7,857 nucleotides of DNA. It comes from Hyphomicrobiales bacterium (GTDB lineage: Bacteria; Pseudomonadota; Alphaproteobacteria; Micropepsales; Micropepsaceae). The stretch covers positions 1-7,857 of the forward strand of contig JAFIHO010000432.1 in assembly GCA_017849395.1 (NCBI GenBank). The letters run 5' to 3'. The translations under genes were made by a program, and so were the position numbers. This document shows positions 1 to 6,436 of the stretch, in pieces (positions within the stretch are counted from its first letter, which is position 1; the number at the start of each line of letters is the position of its first letter). Under the pieces are notes generated by a model. It saw nothing but the letters and a program-made list of their open reading frames with translations, was not told the DNA's origin and did not search any database.

Positions 1-2
1 CC

Positions 3-53
3 CGTCTTTCCCGTAGGTCTTCGCACGCGCTTCTTCTTCTTAGCCGCCCCTAG
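3..53 (+). CDS. leuA leader peptide (LeuL-like), 3' part only
   Basis: This is a partial short reading frame whose start lies upstream of the window. The visible part reads RLSRRSSHALLLLSRP followed by TAG at 51-53. Four consecutive CTT leucine codons occupy 30-41, three codons (Ser-Arg-Pro) before that stop. Such a run just ahead of a hairpin and a leucine biosynthesis gene is the hallmark of attenuator leader peptides; the enterobacterial leu leader also has four tandem Leu codons. The inferred role is as a leucine sensor: ribosomes stall here when charged tRNA-Leu is scarce, which changes folding of the RNA at 49-82. The peptide itself probably has no function after synthesis. I cannot see its start codon or ribosome binding site, so its full length is unknown. 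The alternative is a chance CTT repeat. Confidence 0.6.
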   Translation, partial: RLSRRSSHALLLLSRP

Positions 54-68
54 GCGCTTCGGCGTGGG
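49..68 (+). promoter_or_regulatory. candidate antiterminator hairpin of the leu attenuator
   Basis: The bases at 55-57 (CGC) pair with 62-64 (GCG) around a TTCG loop at 58-61, giving the very stable C(UUCG)G tetraloop. Below a GG bulge (53-54) the helix can continue with A52-T65, T51-G66 (wobble), C50-G67 and C49-G68. The fold uses bases 60-68, which are the whole 5' arm of the terminator hairpin at 60-82, so the two structures exclude each other. A ribosome stalled on the Leu codons (30-41) would leave this hairpin free to form. A ribosome reaching the stop codon at 51-53 would cover its 5' arm. The pairing was found by eye without energy calculation. Confidence 0.45.
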
Positions 69-90
69 ATGGGCCCATGCCGTGTGTTTA
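60..90 (+). terminator. candidate attenuator terminator upstream of leuA
   Basis: A 9-bp stem pairs 60-68 (CGGCGTGGG) with 74-82 (CCCATGCCG), with one G-T wobble (64/78) and a 5-nt loop at 69-73. It is followed by TGTGTTTA, a modest U-rich stretch. The stem is strong and GC-rich, starts 7 nt after the leader peptide stop and ends about 70 nt before leuA, which suits an intrinsic terminator used for attenuation. The weak U-tract is the main doubt. The hairpin is far from the leuA Shine-Dalgarno (137-143), so translational masking is less likely. Confidence 0.5.
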
Positions 91-136
91 GGGGATCAGA
101 TGCGAAGGAGAATCGAAGTCGCGGCGCGCGACGAAC

Positions 137-143
137 GGAAGGA
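137..143 (+). promoter_or_regulatory. leuA ribosome binding site
   Basis: GGAAGGA lies 8 nt before the ATG at 152 and supports that start over the in-frame ATG at 170, which has no comparable purine-rich site. A short hairpin, GTCGCG (118-123) with CGCGAC (127-132), sits just upstream and may keep the site open or affect initiation. Confidence 0.65.
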
Positions 144-151
144 CATTTGTC

Positions 152-1711
152 ATGACCACCAACAAAGACATGCAGCCGATCAAAATATTCGACACCACAT
201 TGCGCGATGGCGAGCAGTCGCCAGGCGCGGCGATGACGCATGAAGAGAAGTTGCAGATCGCTGAACTGCTCGACGAGATGGGCGTCGATGTAATCGAGGC
301 CGGGTTCCCGATTTCGTCGCAAGGCGATTTCAGGGCGGTTACGGAAATCTCGAAGATCGTGAAGAATGCCAGTGTATGCGGTCTTTCGCGTGCGGGCTTC
401 AAGGACATCGACCGTGCCGGCGAGGCGCTGAAAGGCGCGAAACGCCCACGCATTCATACGTTTATTTCCACATCTCCCGTTCATATGAAGCATAAGCTGC
501 AGATGGGCGAGAATGCCGTTCTGGAAGCGGTTGGCGCGTCGGTGACGCGAGCCCGCAACTTCACGGACGATGTGGAGTGGAGCGCGGAAGATGCAACTCG
601 CACCGTGCCGGATTTCCTGTGCCGCTGTGTGGAGGTGGCGATCCATTCCGGCGCGACGGTGATTAATGTGCCCGATACGGTAGGCTATTCTACGCCGCAG
701 GAATTTTTCGACATCATCACTATGCTGCGCGAGCGAGTACCGAATGCCGACAAGGTGATTTTTTCCACCCATTGCCACAACGACCTGGGCCTGGCGGTGG
801 CGAACTCGTTGGCAGGCGTGCTAGCGGGAGCGCGGCAGGTGGAATGCACCATCAACGGTATCGGCGAGCGCGCAGGCAACGCGGCGCTGGAAGAGATCGT
901 GATGGCGCTGAAGGTGCGGGGGGATATCATGCCCTTCAGCACCAATATCAATACCAAGCTGCTGTCGCGTGCATCCAAGATGGTGAGCAATGTCACCGGC
1001 TTTCCGGTCCAGTACAACAAGGCCATCGTCGGCAAGAATGCTTTCAGCCATGAAAGCGGCATCCACCAGGACGGCATGCTGAAGAATGTCGAGACCTATG
1101 AGATCATGCGGCCGGAGGATGTTGGTGTTCATTCGACCAGTCTGATGCTGGGCAAGCTGTCGGGACGCCACGCCTTCCGGGACAAGCTGGAGGCCATGGG
1201 ATATGTGCTGGCGAATGATGCGTTCGAGGACGCCTTCCGTCGGTTCAAGGATTTGGCCGACAAGAAGAAGCATGTGTTCGACGAAGACATCGCCGCCCTG
1301 GTGGACGACGAGATCGTACGCGGCCATGACGCCATTACCCTGAAAAGCATTCGGGTCCAGACCGGAACGGGTTTGAAGCCCACGGCCGAGATGACCCTGA
1401 CTGTGGCGGGCGAGGACCGTTCCATCCGGACCGAGGGCGATGGCCCGGTGGACGCCATCTTCAAGGCGGTGCGGGAACTTTATCCCCATGCCGCCACTCT
1501 GCAGCTGTTCCAGATCAGTGCCGTGACCGAGGGTACCGATGCCCAGGCCACGGTCAGTGTTCGTTTGGAGGAGAATGGCCGCACCGTGACTGGCAAGGCC
1601 TCCGACACCGATACGCTGGCGGCGGCGGGCTATGCCTATGTGAATGCTCTCAATAAGCTGCTGGTAAAGCGCGAAAAACAGGCGCCGGAGGCTTTGACCG
1701 TCGCCCGGTAA
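152..1711 (+). CDS. leuA: 2-isopropylmalate synthase
   Basis: The 519-aa protein condenses acetyl-CoA with 2-oxoisovalerate to give 2-isopropylmalate, the committed step of leucine biosynthesis in the cytoplasm. The N-terminal TIM barrel carries the DTTLRDGEQ motif (residues 14-22) with the catalytic Arg18 and metal-binding Asp19. The metal-binding His pair is HCHND (207-211), the glycine-rich motif is NGIGERAGN (235-243), and the linker-side motif HESGIHQDG covers 300-308. The C-terminal part (about 390-505) looks like the LeuA allosteric dimer domain, with EGDGPVDA (428-435) and a late SDTDTLAAAGYAYVNALNK segment, so leucine feedback inhibition is expected from the family. Length matches the usual 510-520 aa for the long bacterial type. 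The close paralogue homocitrate/citramalate synthase is less likely given length and motif set. The upstream leader (1-90) suggests additional transcriptional control by leucine supply. Confidence 0.97.
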   Translation: MTTNKDMQPIKIFDTTLRDGEQSPGAAMTHEEKLQIAELLDEMGVDVIEAGFPISSQGDFRAVTEISKIVKNASVCGLSRAGFKDIDRAGEALKGAKRPRIHTFISTSPVHMKHKLQMGENAVLEAVGASVTRARNFTDDVEWSAEDATRTVPDFLCRCVEVAIHSGATVINVPDTVGYSTPQEFFDIITMLRERVPNADKVIFSTHCHNDLGLAVANSLAGVLAGARQVECTINGIGERAGNAALEEIVMALKVRGDIMPFSTNINTKLLSRASKMVSNVTGFPVQYNKAIVGKNAFSHESGIHQDGMLKNVETYEIMRPEDVGVHSTSLMLGKLSGRHAFRDKLEAMGYVLANDAFEDAFRRFKDLADKKKHVFDEDIAALVDDEIVRGHDAITLKSIRVQTGTGLKPTAEMTLTVAGEDRSIRTEGDGPVDAIFKAVRELYPHAATLQLFQISAVTEGTDAQATVSVRLEENGRTVTGKASDTDTLAAAGYAYVNALNKLLVKREKQAPEALTVAR

Positions 1712-1713
1712 AA

Positions 1714-1751
1714 TAAACTGGCCCCTGTCCGCTCCGGCAGGGGCCGGTTTA
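1714..1751 (+). terminator. rho-independent terminator after leuA
   Basis: A 14-bp stem joins 1714-1727 (TAAACTGGCCCCTG) and 1738-1751 (CAGGGGCCGGTTTA), with one T-G wobble and a 10-nt loop. It starts 2 nt after the leuA stop. The A-rich 5' edge and T-containing 3' edge (GGTTTACCAATTT) would allow it to work in either direction, though the T-run is short. It separates leuA from the mre operon, implying that mreB has its own promoter. Confidence 0.85.
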
Positions 1752-1824
1752 CCAATTTCAGACAGTATGTCCGGGCCCGGAGCGGGGTTTCGGCTCAATC
1801 CAGTTAAGAACAGGCAGGTTCGGA
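1752..1824 (+). promoter_or_regulatory. leuA-mreB gap, presumed mreB promoter region with 12-bp palindrome
   Basis: After the leuA terminator only 73 bp remain before mreB, so the operon promoter is expected here, or else inside leuA. I could not find a convincing -35/-10 pair. The stretch contains the perfect 12-bp palindrome TCCGGGCCCGGA (1770-1781), which could be a protein-binding site or chance in GC-rich DNA. A purine-rich AGGCAGG (1812-1818) lies 6 nt before the mreB ATG and serves as a plausible Shine-Dalgarno. Confidence 0.4.
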
Positions 1825-2868
1825 ATGTTCGGCAGTCTTCTTGGCGCTCTTTCGAGCGACATGGCCATCGATCTGGGGACGGCGAACACGCTTGTCTACG
1901 TGAAAGGCCGGGGCATCGTCCTCAACGAGCCTTCGGTGGTCGCCACTATCACCACCCGTGGCGGCAAGAAGTCTGTCCGCGCCGTTGGCAACGACGCCAA
2001 GATGATGCTGGGCCGCACGCCCGGCAACATCGAGGCGATCCGTCCGATGCGCGATGGCGTTATCGCGGACTTCGAAGTTGCCGAGGAAATGATCAAGCAC
2101 TTCATCCGCAAGGTGCATAACCGCCGCTCCTTCGCCAATCCGATGATCATCGTGTGTGTGCCTTCCGGCTCCACTGCCGTCGAGCGCCGCGCCATTCAGG
2201 AATCCGCCCTTTCCGCCGGCGCCCGGCGCGTGTTCCTGATCGAGGAACCGATGGCGGCGGCAATCGGCGCGGGCTTGCCTGTGTCGGAACCGACCGGCTC
2301 CATGGTGGTTGATATCGGCGGCGGCACCACGGAAGTGGCGGTGCTCTCGTTGGGCGGCATCGTCTATTCGCGCTCGGTGCGTGTCGGCGGTGACAAGATG
2401 GATGAAGCGATCATCGCCTATATCCGCCGTCATCAGAATCTGTTGATCGGTGAAGCCAGCGCAGAGCGGATCAAAAAGGAAATAGGCACCGCGGCCCCGC
2501 CGGAGGATGGACACGGCGTGACACTCGACATCAAGGGGCGCGATCTTTTGAACGGCGTGCCGAAGGAGATCAGCATCACCCAGCGTCATATCGCCGAGGC
2601 GCTGGCCGAGCCGGTGGGCGCTATCGTGGAAGCGGTGAAAGTCGCCCTGGAAGCCACCCCGCCCGAACTGGCCGCCGACATCGTGGACAAGGGCATTGTG
2701 CTGACCGGGGGCGGTTCATTGCTGGCCAATCTGGATTCGGTGCTGCGGGAAGAAACCGGCCTTCCGGTTTCCATTGCTGACGATCCCCTGTCTTGTGTCG
2801 CACTGGGCACGGGTCGGGTTCTCGAAAACACAAAAGGAATGCGACACGTTCTTTCGACAGCCTTTTGA
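1825..2868 (+). CDS. mreB: rod shape-determining actin homologue MreB
   Basis: The 347-aa protein is a bacterial actin that forms ATP-dependent antiparallel double filaments on the inner face of the membrane and directs the elongation machinery. Sequence signs are the phosphate-1 loop DLGTANTLVY (residues 16-25), IRPMRDGVIADFEVAEEMI in subdomain IB, the VPSG...VERRA region, the phosphate-2 loop DIGGGTTEVA (163-172) and the adenosine motif LTGGGSLL (293-300). The N-terminus MFGSLLGALSSDM is hydrophobic and probably serves as the membrane-binding stretch, as in other Gram-negative MreB proteins. Length equals the family norm (about 345 aa), and the start is the only ATG giving this N-terminus. 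It opens the five-gene elongasome cluster, with mreC 27 nt downstream. A plasmid ParM or DnaK-type relative is excluded by motif spacing. Confidence 0.98.
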   Translation: MFGSLLGALSSDMAIDLGTANTLVYVKGRGIVLNEPSVVATITTRGGKKSVRAVGNDAKMMLGRTPGNIEAIRPMRDGVIADFEVAEEMIKHFIRKVHNRRSFANPMIIVCVPSGSTAVERRAIQESALSAGARRVFLIEEPMAAAIGAGLPVSEPTGSMVVDIGGGTTEVAVLSLGGIVYSRSVRVGGDKMDEAIIAYIRRHQNLLIGEASAERIKKEIGTAAPPEDGHGVTLDIKGRDLLNGVPKEISITQRHIAEALAEPVGAIVEAVKVALEATPPELAADIVDKGIVLTGGGSLLANLDSVLREETGLPVSIADDPLSCVALGTGRVLENTKGMRHVLSTAF

Positions 2869-2895
2869 CGCTAAGGTGGGATAAGAGCCGCGGTC

Positions 2896-3993
2896 ATGGC
2901 CAACGGCGCCTGGAAGATCGCAAGAGGACGCGGCAATGCCCAGCTTCCGCTGGTCGTGGTGGTGGCCCTCGCGCTGATCCTCGTGCTCTTGGGCATGAGC
3001 AAAGCCCAGTCCGGCATGTTCGACCAGGTCCGGGCGCATGTGACCGATTTTCTAGCCCCGACCCTGGAGTGGGCGCGCGGTCCCATCCATGGCTTCAACC
3101 GCTGGATGGGATCCATCGGTGAGATATTCTCCGTCTACGAACAAAATCTGAAGCTGAAAGAGGAAAATGCCCGGCTGCGCCAGTGGCGCAATGCCGAGAT
3201 CGTGCTGGAGGGCCGGGTTCGGCATTATCAGGCGCTTCTGAAGGCCGTGCCGGATTCCAAGCTCAATGCCGTGCTGGCGCGGGTGATCGGGCGCTCCAGC
3301 AAGCCGTTTCTGCAGACTCTGATCTTGAATGCGGGAACCAGGCACAATGCCCAGCCGGGGCAGGCCGTGATCGATGCCAGCGGCATGATCGGACGCATCT
3401 ATATTTCGGGTCAGCGCACATCCTGGGTGATCCTGCTGACCGATCTCAACAGCCGTATTCCCGTCACCATCGCGCCGGGGAATGTTCAGGCGATTCTGAC
3501 CGGCGACAACACCCGTATGCCGATGCTCGAGCAACTGGCTCGTACCGCAACGGTCAAGGCGGGTGATCAAGTCGTGTCATCGGGCGATGGGGGGCTTCTG
3601 CCTCAGGGGTTACCCGTGGGTACGGTGGTGTCGGATGGCAAGGGCGGGTGGCGCGTAGCGCTGCTGGCCGACGCCAGCCAGAGCCAGGATGTTGAGATTC
3701 TCAATTTCGCAGAACCGCCTGAACAATTGCCGCCCGATGCCCAGTTGCCTGTCGAGGCGGCGGGTTTCAAACCCATGCCACCCCCTCCAGCCAGTTCGGC
3801 TCAGCCCCCCCAAACCCAGCCGGGCGCGGCCACTTCTTCCCGTCCCTCAGCGCCAAATCCTGCTACCGCCGCCAACGCGCAGGCTGCCGCAACCCCGGCG
3901 CTCAAACCCGTTGCGCCCCCGGCCCAGGCCCCGGTACCCGCCCCGACGTCTCCAGCACCGGAGTCGGACGATGGCATTTCGGCGGATCAGTAA
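2896..3993 (+). CDS. mreC: rod shape-determining protein MreC
   Basis: The 365-aa bitopic inner-membrane protein acts as a periplasmic scaffold that binds and activates PBP2 and links it to MreB/MreD. It has a short basic cytoplasmic N-terminus (1-16), one membrane segment (about 17-34), a coiled coil (about 79-115, with KLKEENARLRQ) that mediates dimer formation, and the double beta-barrel MreC domain to about residue 273. That domain holds conserved GDNTRMPMLEQL (203-214) and SSGDGGLLPQGLPVGTV (228-244). The last 90 residues (about 275-365) are a low-complexity tail rich in Pro, Ala, Gln and Ser, expected to be disordered in the periplasm. Length is near that of E. coli MreC (367 aa), but here a quarter of it is tail. 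The ribosome site before the ATG is weak (AAGAG at 2883-2887), so translation may depend partly on mreB. mreD starts 2 nt after the stop. Confidence 0.96.
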   Translation: MANGAWKIARGRGNAQLPLVVVVALALILVLLGMSKAQSGMFDQVRAHVTDFLAPTLEWARGPIHGFNRWMGSIGEIFSVYEQNLKLKEENARLRQWRNAEIVLEGRVRHYQALLKAVPDSKLNAVLARVIGRSSKPFLQTLILNAGTRHNAQPGQAVIDASGMIGRIYISGQRTSWVILLTDLNSRIPVTIAPGNVQAILTGDNTRMPMLEQLARTATVKAGDQVVSSGDGGLLPQGLPVGTVVSDGKGGWRVALLADASQSQDVEILNFAEPPEQLPPDAQLPVEAAGFKPMPPPPASSAQPPQTQPGAATSSRPSAPNPATAANAQAAATPALKPVAPPAQAPVPAPTSPAPESDDGISADQ

Positions 3994-3995
3994 CC

Positions 3996-4532
3996 ATGGC
4001 TTTGGCGGATCGCACCGGAGTCAGCACGGCACTAAGGGTGTTCGTCCGGCAGCTCCCGCTTCTGAGTGGTATTTTCTGCGCGTTCCTGGCCAACATCCCG
4101 ATCTCGATCGCCGGCGGCGCGCTGCCCCCCCCGCTGCTCGCGCTGGTGCCGGTTTATTTCTGGTGTCTGGTGCGGCCTGATCTGATGACCCCCGCCGCGG
4201 CCTTCGGCATTGGCCTTGCCGAAGACGTATTGTGTGGTGGCTCGCCAGGGGTCTGGACCTTGTCCTTCGCACTGACTTATGCGGTGGTCGCGCGCAGCCG
4301 GGATTCCTTCGCCGGGCTGTCCGGTCTGGGTGCTGTGCTGGGCTTTTCGGTTGCGGCCTTGGTGGCCTGCGTCTCTGCCTATACAATCATGGCGCTGTCC
4401 CACTGGAACCTGCCGTCGCCTGGCCCCAGTGTCAGTGAGTTGGCGATGACGGTGCTGTTTTACATTCCGACGGCTATGGCCATCGGCGCACTTCATCACC
4501 GACTGATCGGTCCCCTGCGGAGCGATGCCTGA
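3996..4532 (+). CDS. mreD: rod shape-determining protein MreD
   Basis: The 178-aa polytopic inner-membrane protein is a partner of MreC in the elongasome; its exact molecular role is not settled. Hydrophobic segments can be placed at about residues 20-38, 47-60, 66-80, 84-98, 107-131 and 146-168. The family pattern is visible in PPLLALVPVYFWCLVRPDLM (45-64) and GIGLAEDVLCGGSPGVWTL (71-89), which correspond to the conserved Pro/Tyr-Phe and acidic-Gly-Ser-Pro-Gly region of MreD. Identification rests on this pattern, the size (usual 160-180 aa) and position between mreC and mrdA. It starts 2 nt after mreC and its TGA overlaps the mrdA ATG by one base (TGATG at 4530-4534), so translation is probably coupled. 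Confidence 0.92.
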   Translation: MALADRTGVSTALRVFVRQLPLLSGIFCAFLANIPISIAGGALPPPLLALVPVYFWCLVRPDLMTPAAAFGIGLAEDVLCGGSPGVWTLSFALTYAVVARSRDSFAGLSGLGAVLGFSVAALVACVSAYTIMALSHWNLPSPGPSVSELAMTVLFYIPTAMAIGALHHRLIGPLRSDA

Positions 4533-6436
4533 TGCCGCTGTTCGATAAGAAGGACAAGAGCCGCTACAACACCTTCAGCCGTCGCAGCCTTATGATGGGC
4601 GTAGGCATCGGCGGTGTGTTCACCGTGCTTGCCGGGAGGCTCTACCAGCTCCAGATTCGCGATGGCGAGCAGTACATGACCGAGGCGGAGGACAATCGCG
4701 TCAGCGAACGCGTCGTTCCGCCGCCGCGTGGCCGCATCATGGACAGGTTCGGAGTTGAACTGGCGAACAGCCGCCGCAATTACCGCGTCATGATCGTGGC
4801 CGAGCAAGCCAAGCAGGGCGTCAAGGAAGCACTGGATGCCGTCGGCAAGGTGATCCTGCTGACCGATCAGCAGAAGAAGAAGGTGATGCGCGACATCGCC
4901 GTCAACAAGAAATTTGTCCCGGTCCCGGTCGCGGAAAATTTGAGCTGGGAAGAATTTTCGCGCGTCAATCTTCACCTGCCCTACCTGCCCGGCATCCAGC
5001 CCGAAGTGGGCGAGACCCGCGCCTACCCCTTCGGCAAGGAACTGGTGCATGTGCTGGGCTATGTCGCATCGGTATCGCAGGCCGACAAGAAGACTGACAA
5101 TGACCCGATGCTGAGTCTGCCGGGCTATCGCATTGGCAAGCGCGGCATCGAGAAACAATTCGATCAGGAAGTGCGCGGTGAGGCGGGTGCGTCACGTGTC
5201 GAGGTCAACGCCTATGGCCGCGTCATCCGGGAACTCGGCAACACGCCGGGCGTGTCGGGCCAGGACGTCTGGCTGACTATCGACCATGAGGTACAGAGCT
5301 TTGCCGATGCGCGGCTGGGCGAGGAAAGCGCCGCTTGTGTGGTGATGGACGTGAATAATGGCGATGTCATCGCTTTTTCCTCCACGCCCGGATTCGATCC
5401 CAATCTGTTCAATATCGGCCTTTCCGGTGAACAGTGGCGCAGCCTGACCCAGAACGACCACAAACCACTGCTGAACAAGGTCATGGGCGGTACCTATCCG
5501 CCCGGCTCTACCTTCAAGCCGGTGGTCGCATTGGCAGCTATTGAGGCCGGAATTGCCACCCCGGATTTTCATGTCGGATGCAATGGCCGTTATGTGTTTG
5601 GCGGCCATGAATTCCACTGCTGGCAGAAGAAGGGCCATGGTAGTCAGGATGTGGTCAGTGCGCTCAAGAATAGCTGTGACGTGTTCTTCTACGAGACCGC
5701 GCGGCGGGTCGGCATCGACCGCATCGAAGAAGCGGCGCGCAAGCTGGGTATGGGAGCGATTACCGGCATCGAGCTGCCGGGTGAGCGCGGTGGTCTCATC
5801 CCCAGCCGGGAATGGAAAAAGAAGACCTATCGCAGCGCCTGGCAGCAGGGTGACACCCTGTCCGTCGCCATCGGCCAGGGCTATGTCACTGCCACGCCTT
5901 TGCAACTGGTGCAGCAGGTAGCGCGCATCGCCAGTGGACGCGCCGTGACACCGCGTCTGGTGCATCAGGTGGGTGGCCGCGTGATGACGCGTGGCACCGT
6001 TGGAAAACTCGACTTTTCCGAAGATGCCCTGATGACGGTGCGCGAAGGTTTGAGACGCGTCACCAACGAGCCGGGCGGCACTGCTTTCCCTTGGCGCATC
6101 ACCGATCCGGGCTTCGAGATGGCGGGCAAGACAGGCACTGCCCAGGTTCGCGTCTTCACCCGTGAGGAGCATGCCCGTGGTCTGACCAAGAATGAGCATC
6201 TGGACTGGAAGCTGCGCGATCACGCCCTGTTCACCGCTTTCGCGCCGGTCATCAACCCCAAATACGCCATCGTCTCGATTATGGAGCATGGCGCCAGCAT
6301 CCCCCATCCGCATGTACAGATGGCGCGGGACATATTGTTGTTCACCCAGAAGCGCGATCCTTCCGGCATGCGCGCCGCCTATCCCATGACAGCGGCCAGT
6401 GCCGCGTCTGGCGCAACGATCAAGGGAGGCGGCTGA
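4532..6436 (+). CDS. mrdA: penicillin-binding protein 2, elongation-specific DD-transpeptidase
   Basis: The 634-aa class B PBP cross-links new glycan strands made by RodA during cell elongation and is a beta-lactam target. It has a cytoplasmic basic start, one membrane anchor (about 19-38), and a pedestal domain beginning with the RGRIMDRFG motif (66-74). The transpeptidase domain carries the SxxK nucleophile motif STFK (326-329; Ser326 catalytic, Lys329), the second motif SCD (381-383; PBP2 proteins have Asp where other PBPs have Asn) and KTGTAQ (533-538). Cys350, Cys363, His369 and Cys382 lie around the active site and may form a metal site. A GGAG (4519-4522) lies 9 nt before the start. 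The ATG overlaps the mreD stop by one base and the TGA overlaps the rodA ATG by one base. FtsI is excluded by operon context and the PBP2-type SCD motif. An alternative symbol is pbpA. Confidence 0.97.
   Translation: MPLFDKKDKSRYNTFSRRSLMMGVGIGGVFTVLAGRLYQLQIRDGEQYMTEAEDNRVSERVVPPPRGRIMDRFGVELANSRRNYRVMIVAEQAKQGVKEALDAVGKVILLTDQQKKKVMRDIAVNKKFVPVPVAENLSWEEFSRVNLHLPYLPGIQPEVGETRAYPFGKELVHVLGYVASVSQADKKTDNDPMLSLPGYRIGKRGIEKQFDQEVRGEAGASRVEVNAYGRVIRELGNTPGVSGQDVWLTIDHEVQSFADARLGEESAACVVMDVNNGDVIAFSSTPGFDPNLFNIGLSGEQWRSLTQNDHKPLLNKVMGGTYPPGSTFKPVVALAAIEAGIATPDFHVGCNGRYVFGGHEFHCWQKKGHGSQDVVSALKNSCDVFFYETARRVGIDRIEEAARKLGMGAITGIELPGERGGLIPSREWKKKTYRSAWQQGDTLSVAIGQGYVTATPLQLVQQVARIASGRAVTPRLVHQVGGRVMTRGTVGKLDFSEDALMTVREGLRRVTNEPGGTAFPWRITDPGFEMAGKTGTAQVRVFTREEHARGLTKNEHLDWKLRDHALFTAFAPVINPKYAIVSIMEHGASIPHPHVQMARDILLFTQKRDPSGMRAAYPMTAASAASGATIKGGG
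6424..6429 (+). promoter_or_regulatory. strong rodA Shine-Dalgarno inside mrdA
   Basis: GGGAGG, part of AAGGGAGG, lies 6 nt before the rodA ATG and codes for the last Gly residues of PBP2. It is the best ribosome site in the operon and fixes the rodA start at 6436 despite the 1-nt overlap. Confidence 0.7.

Noticed and set aside
100..151. ATG at 100 as a possible second leader frame before leuA
   Set aside because: It runs out of frame into leuA with an Arg-rich translation and no Leu codon run; the AAGGAG near it lies after, not before, the ATG.
821..1798. Long open frame on the - strand opposite leuA (325 codons)
   Set aside because: It lies antisense to a gene with full LeuA motifs and runs across the leuA terminator; its translation is His/Arg/Gly-rich with no recognisable domain, typical of shadow frames in GC-rich DNA.
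1804..2589. Open frame on the - strand opposite mreB (261 codons)
   Set aside because: It is the antisense shadow of the conserved MreB coding region, with no domain or ribosome site.
5192..6313. Open frame on the - strand opposite mrdA (373 codons)
   Set aside because: Although long, it mirrors the PBP2 transpeptidase domain, has no recognisable motifs and reflects codon bias of the sense strand.
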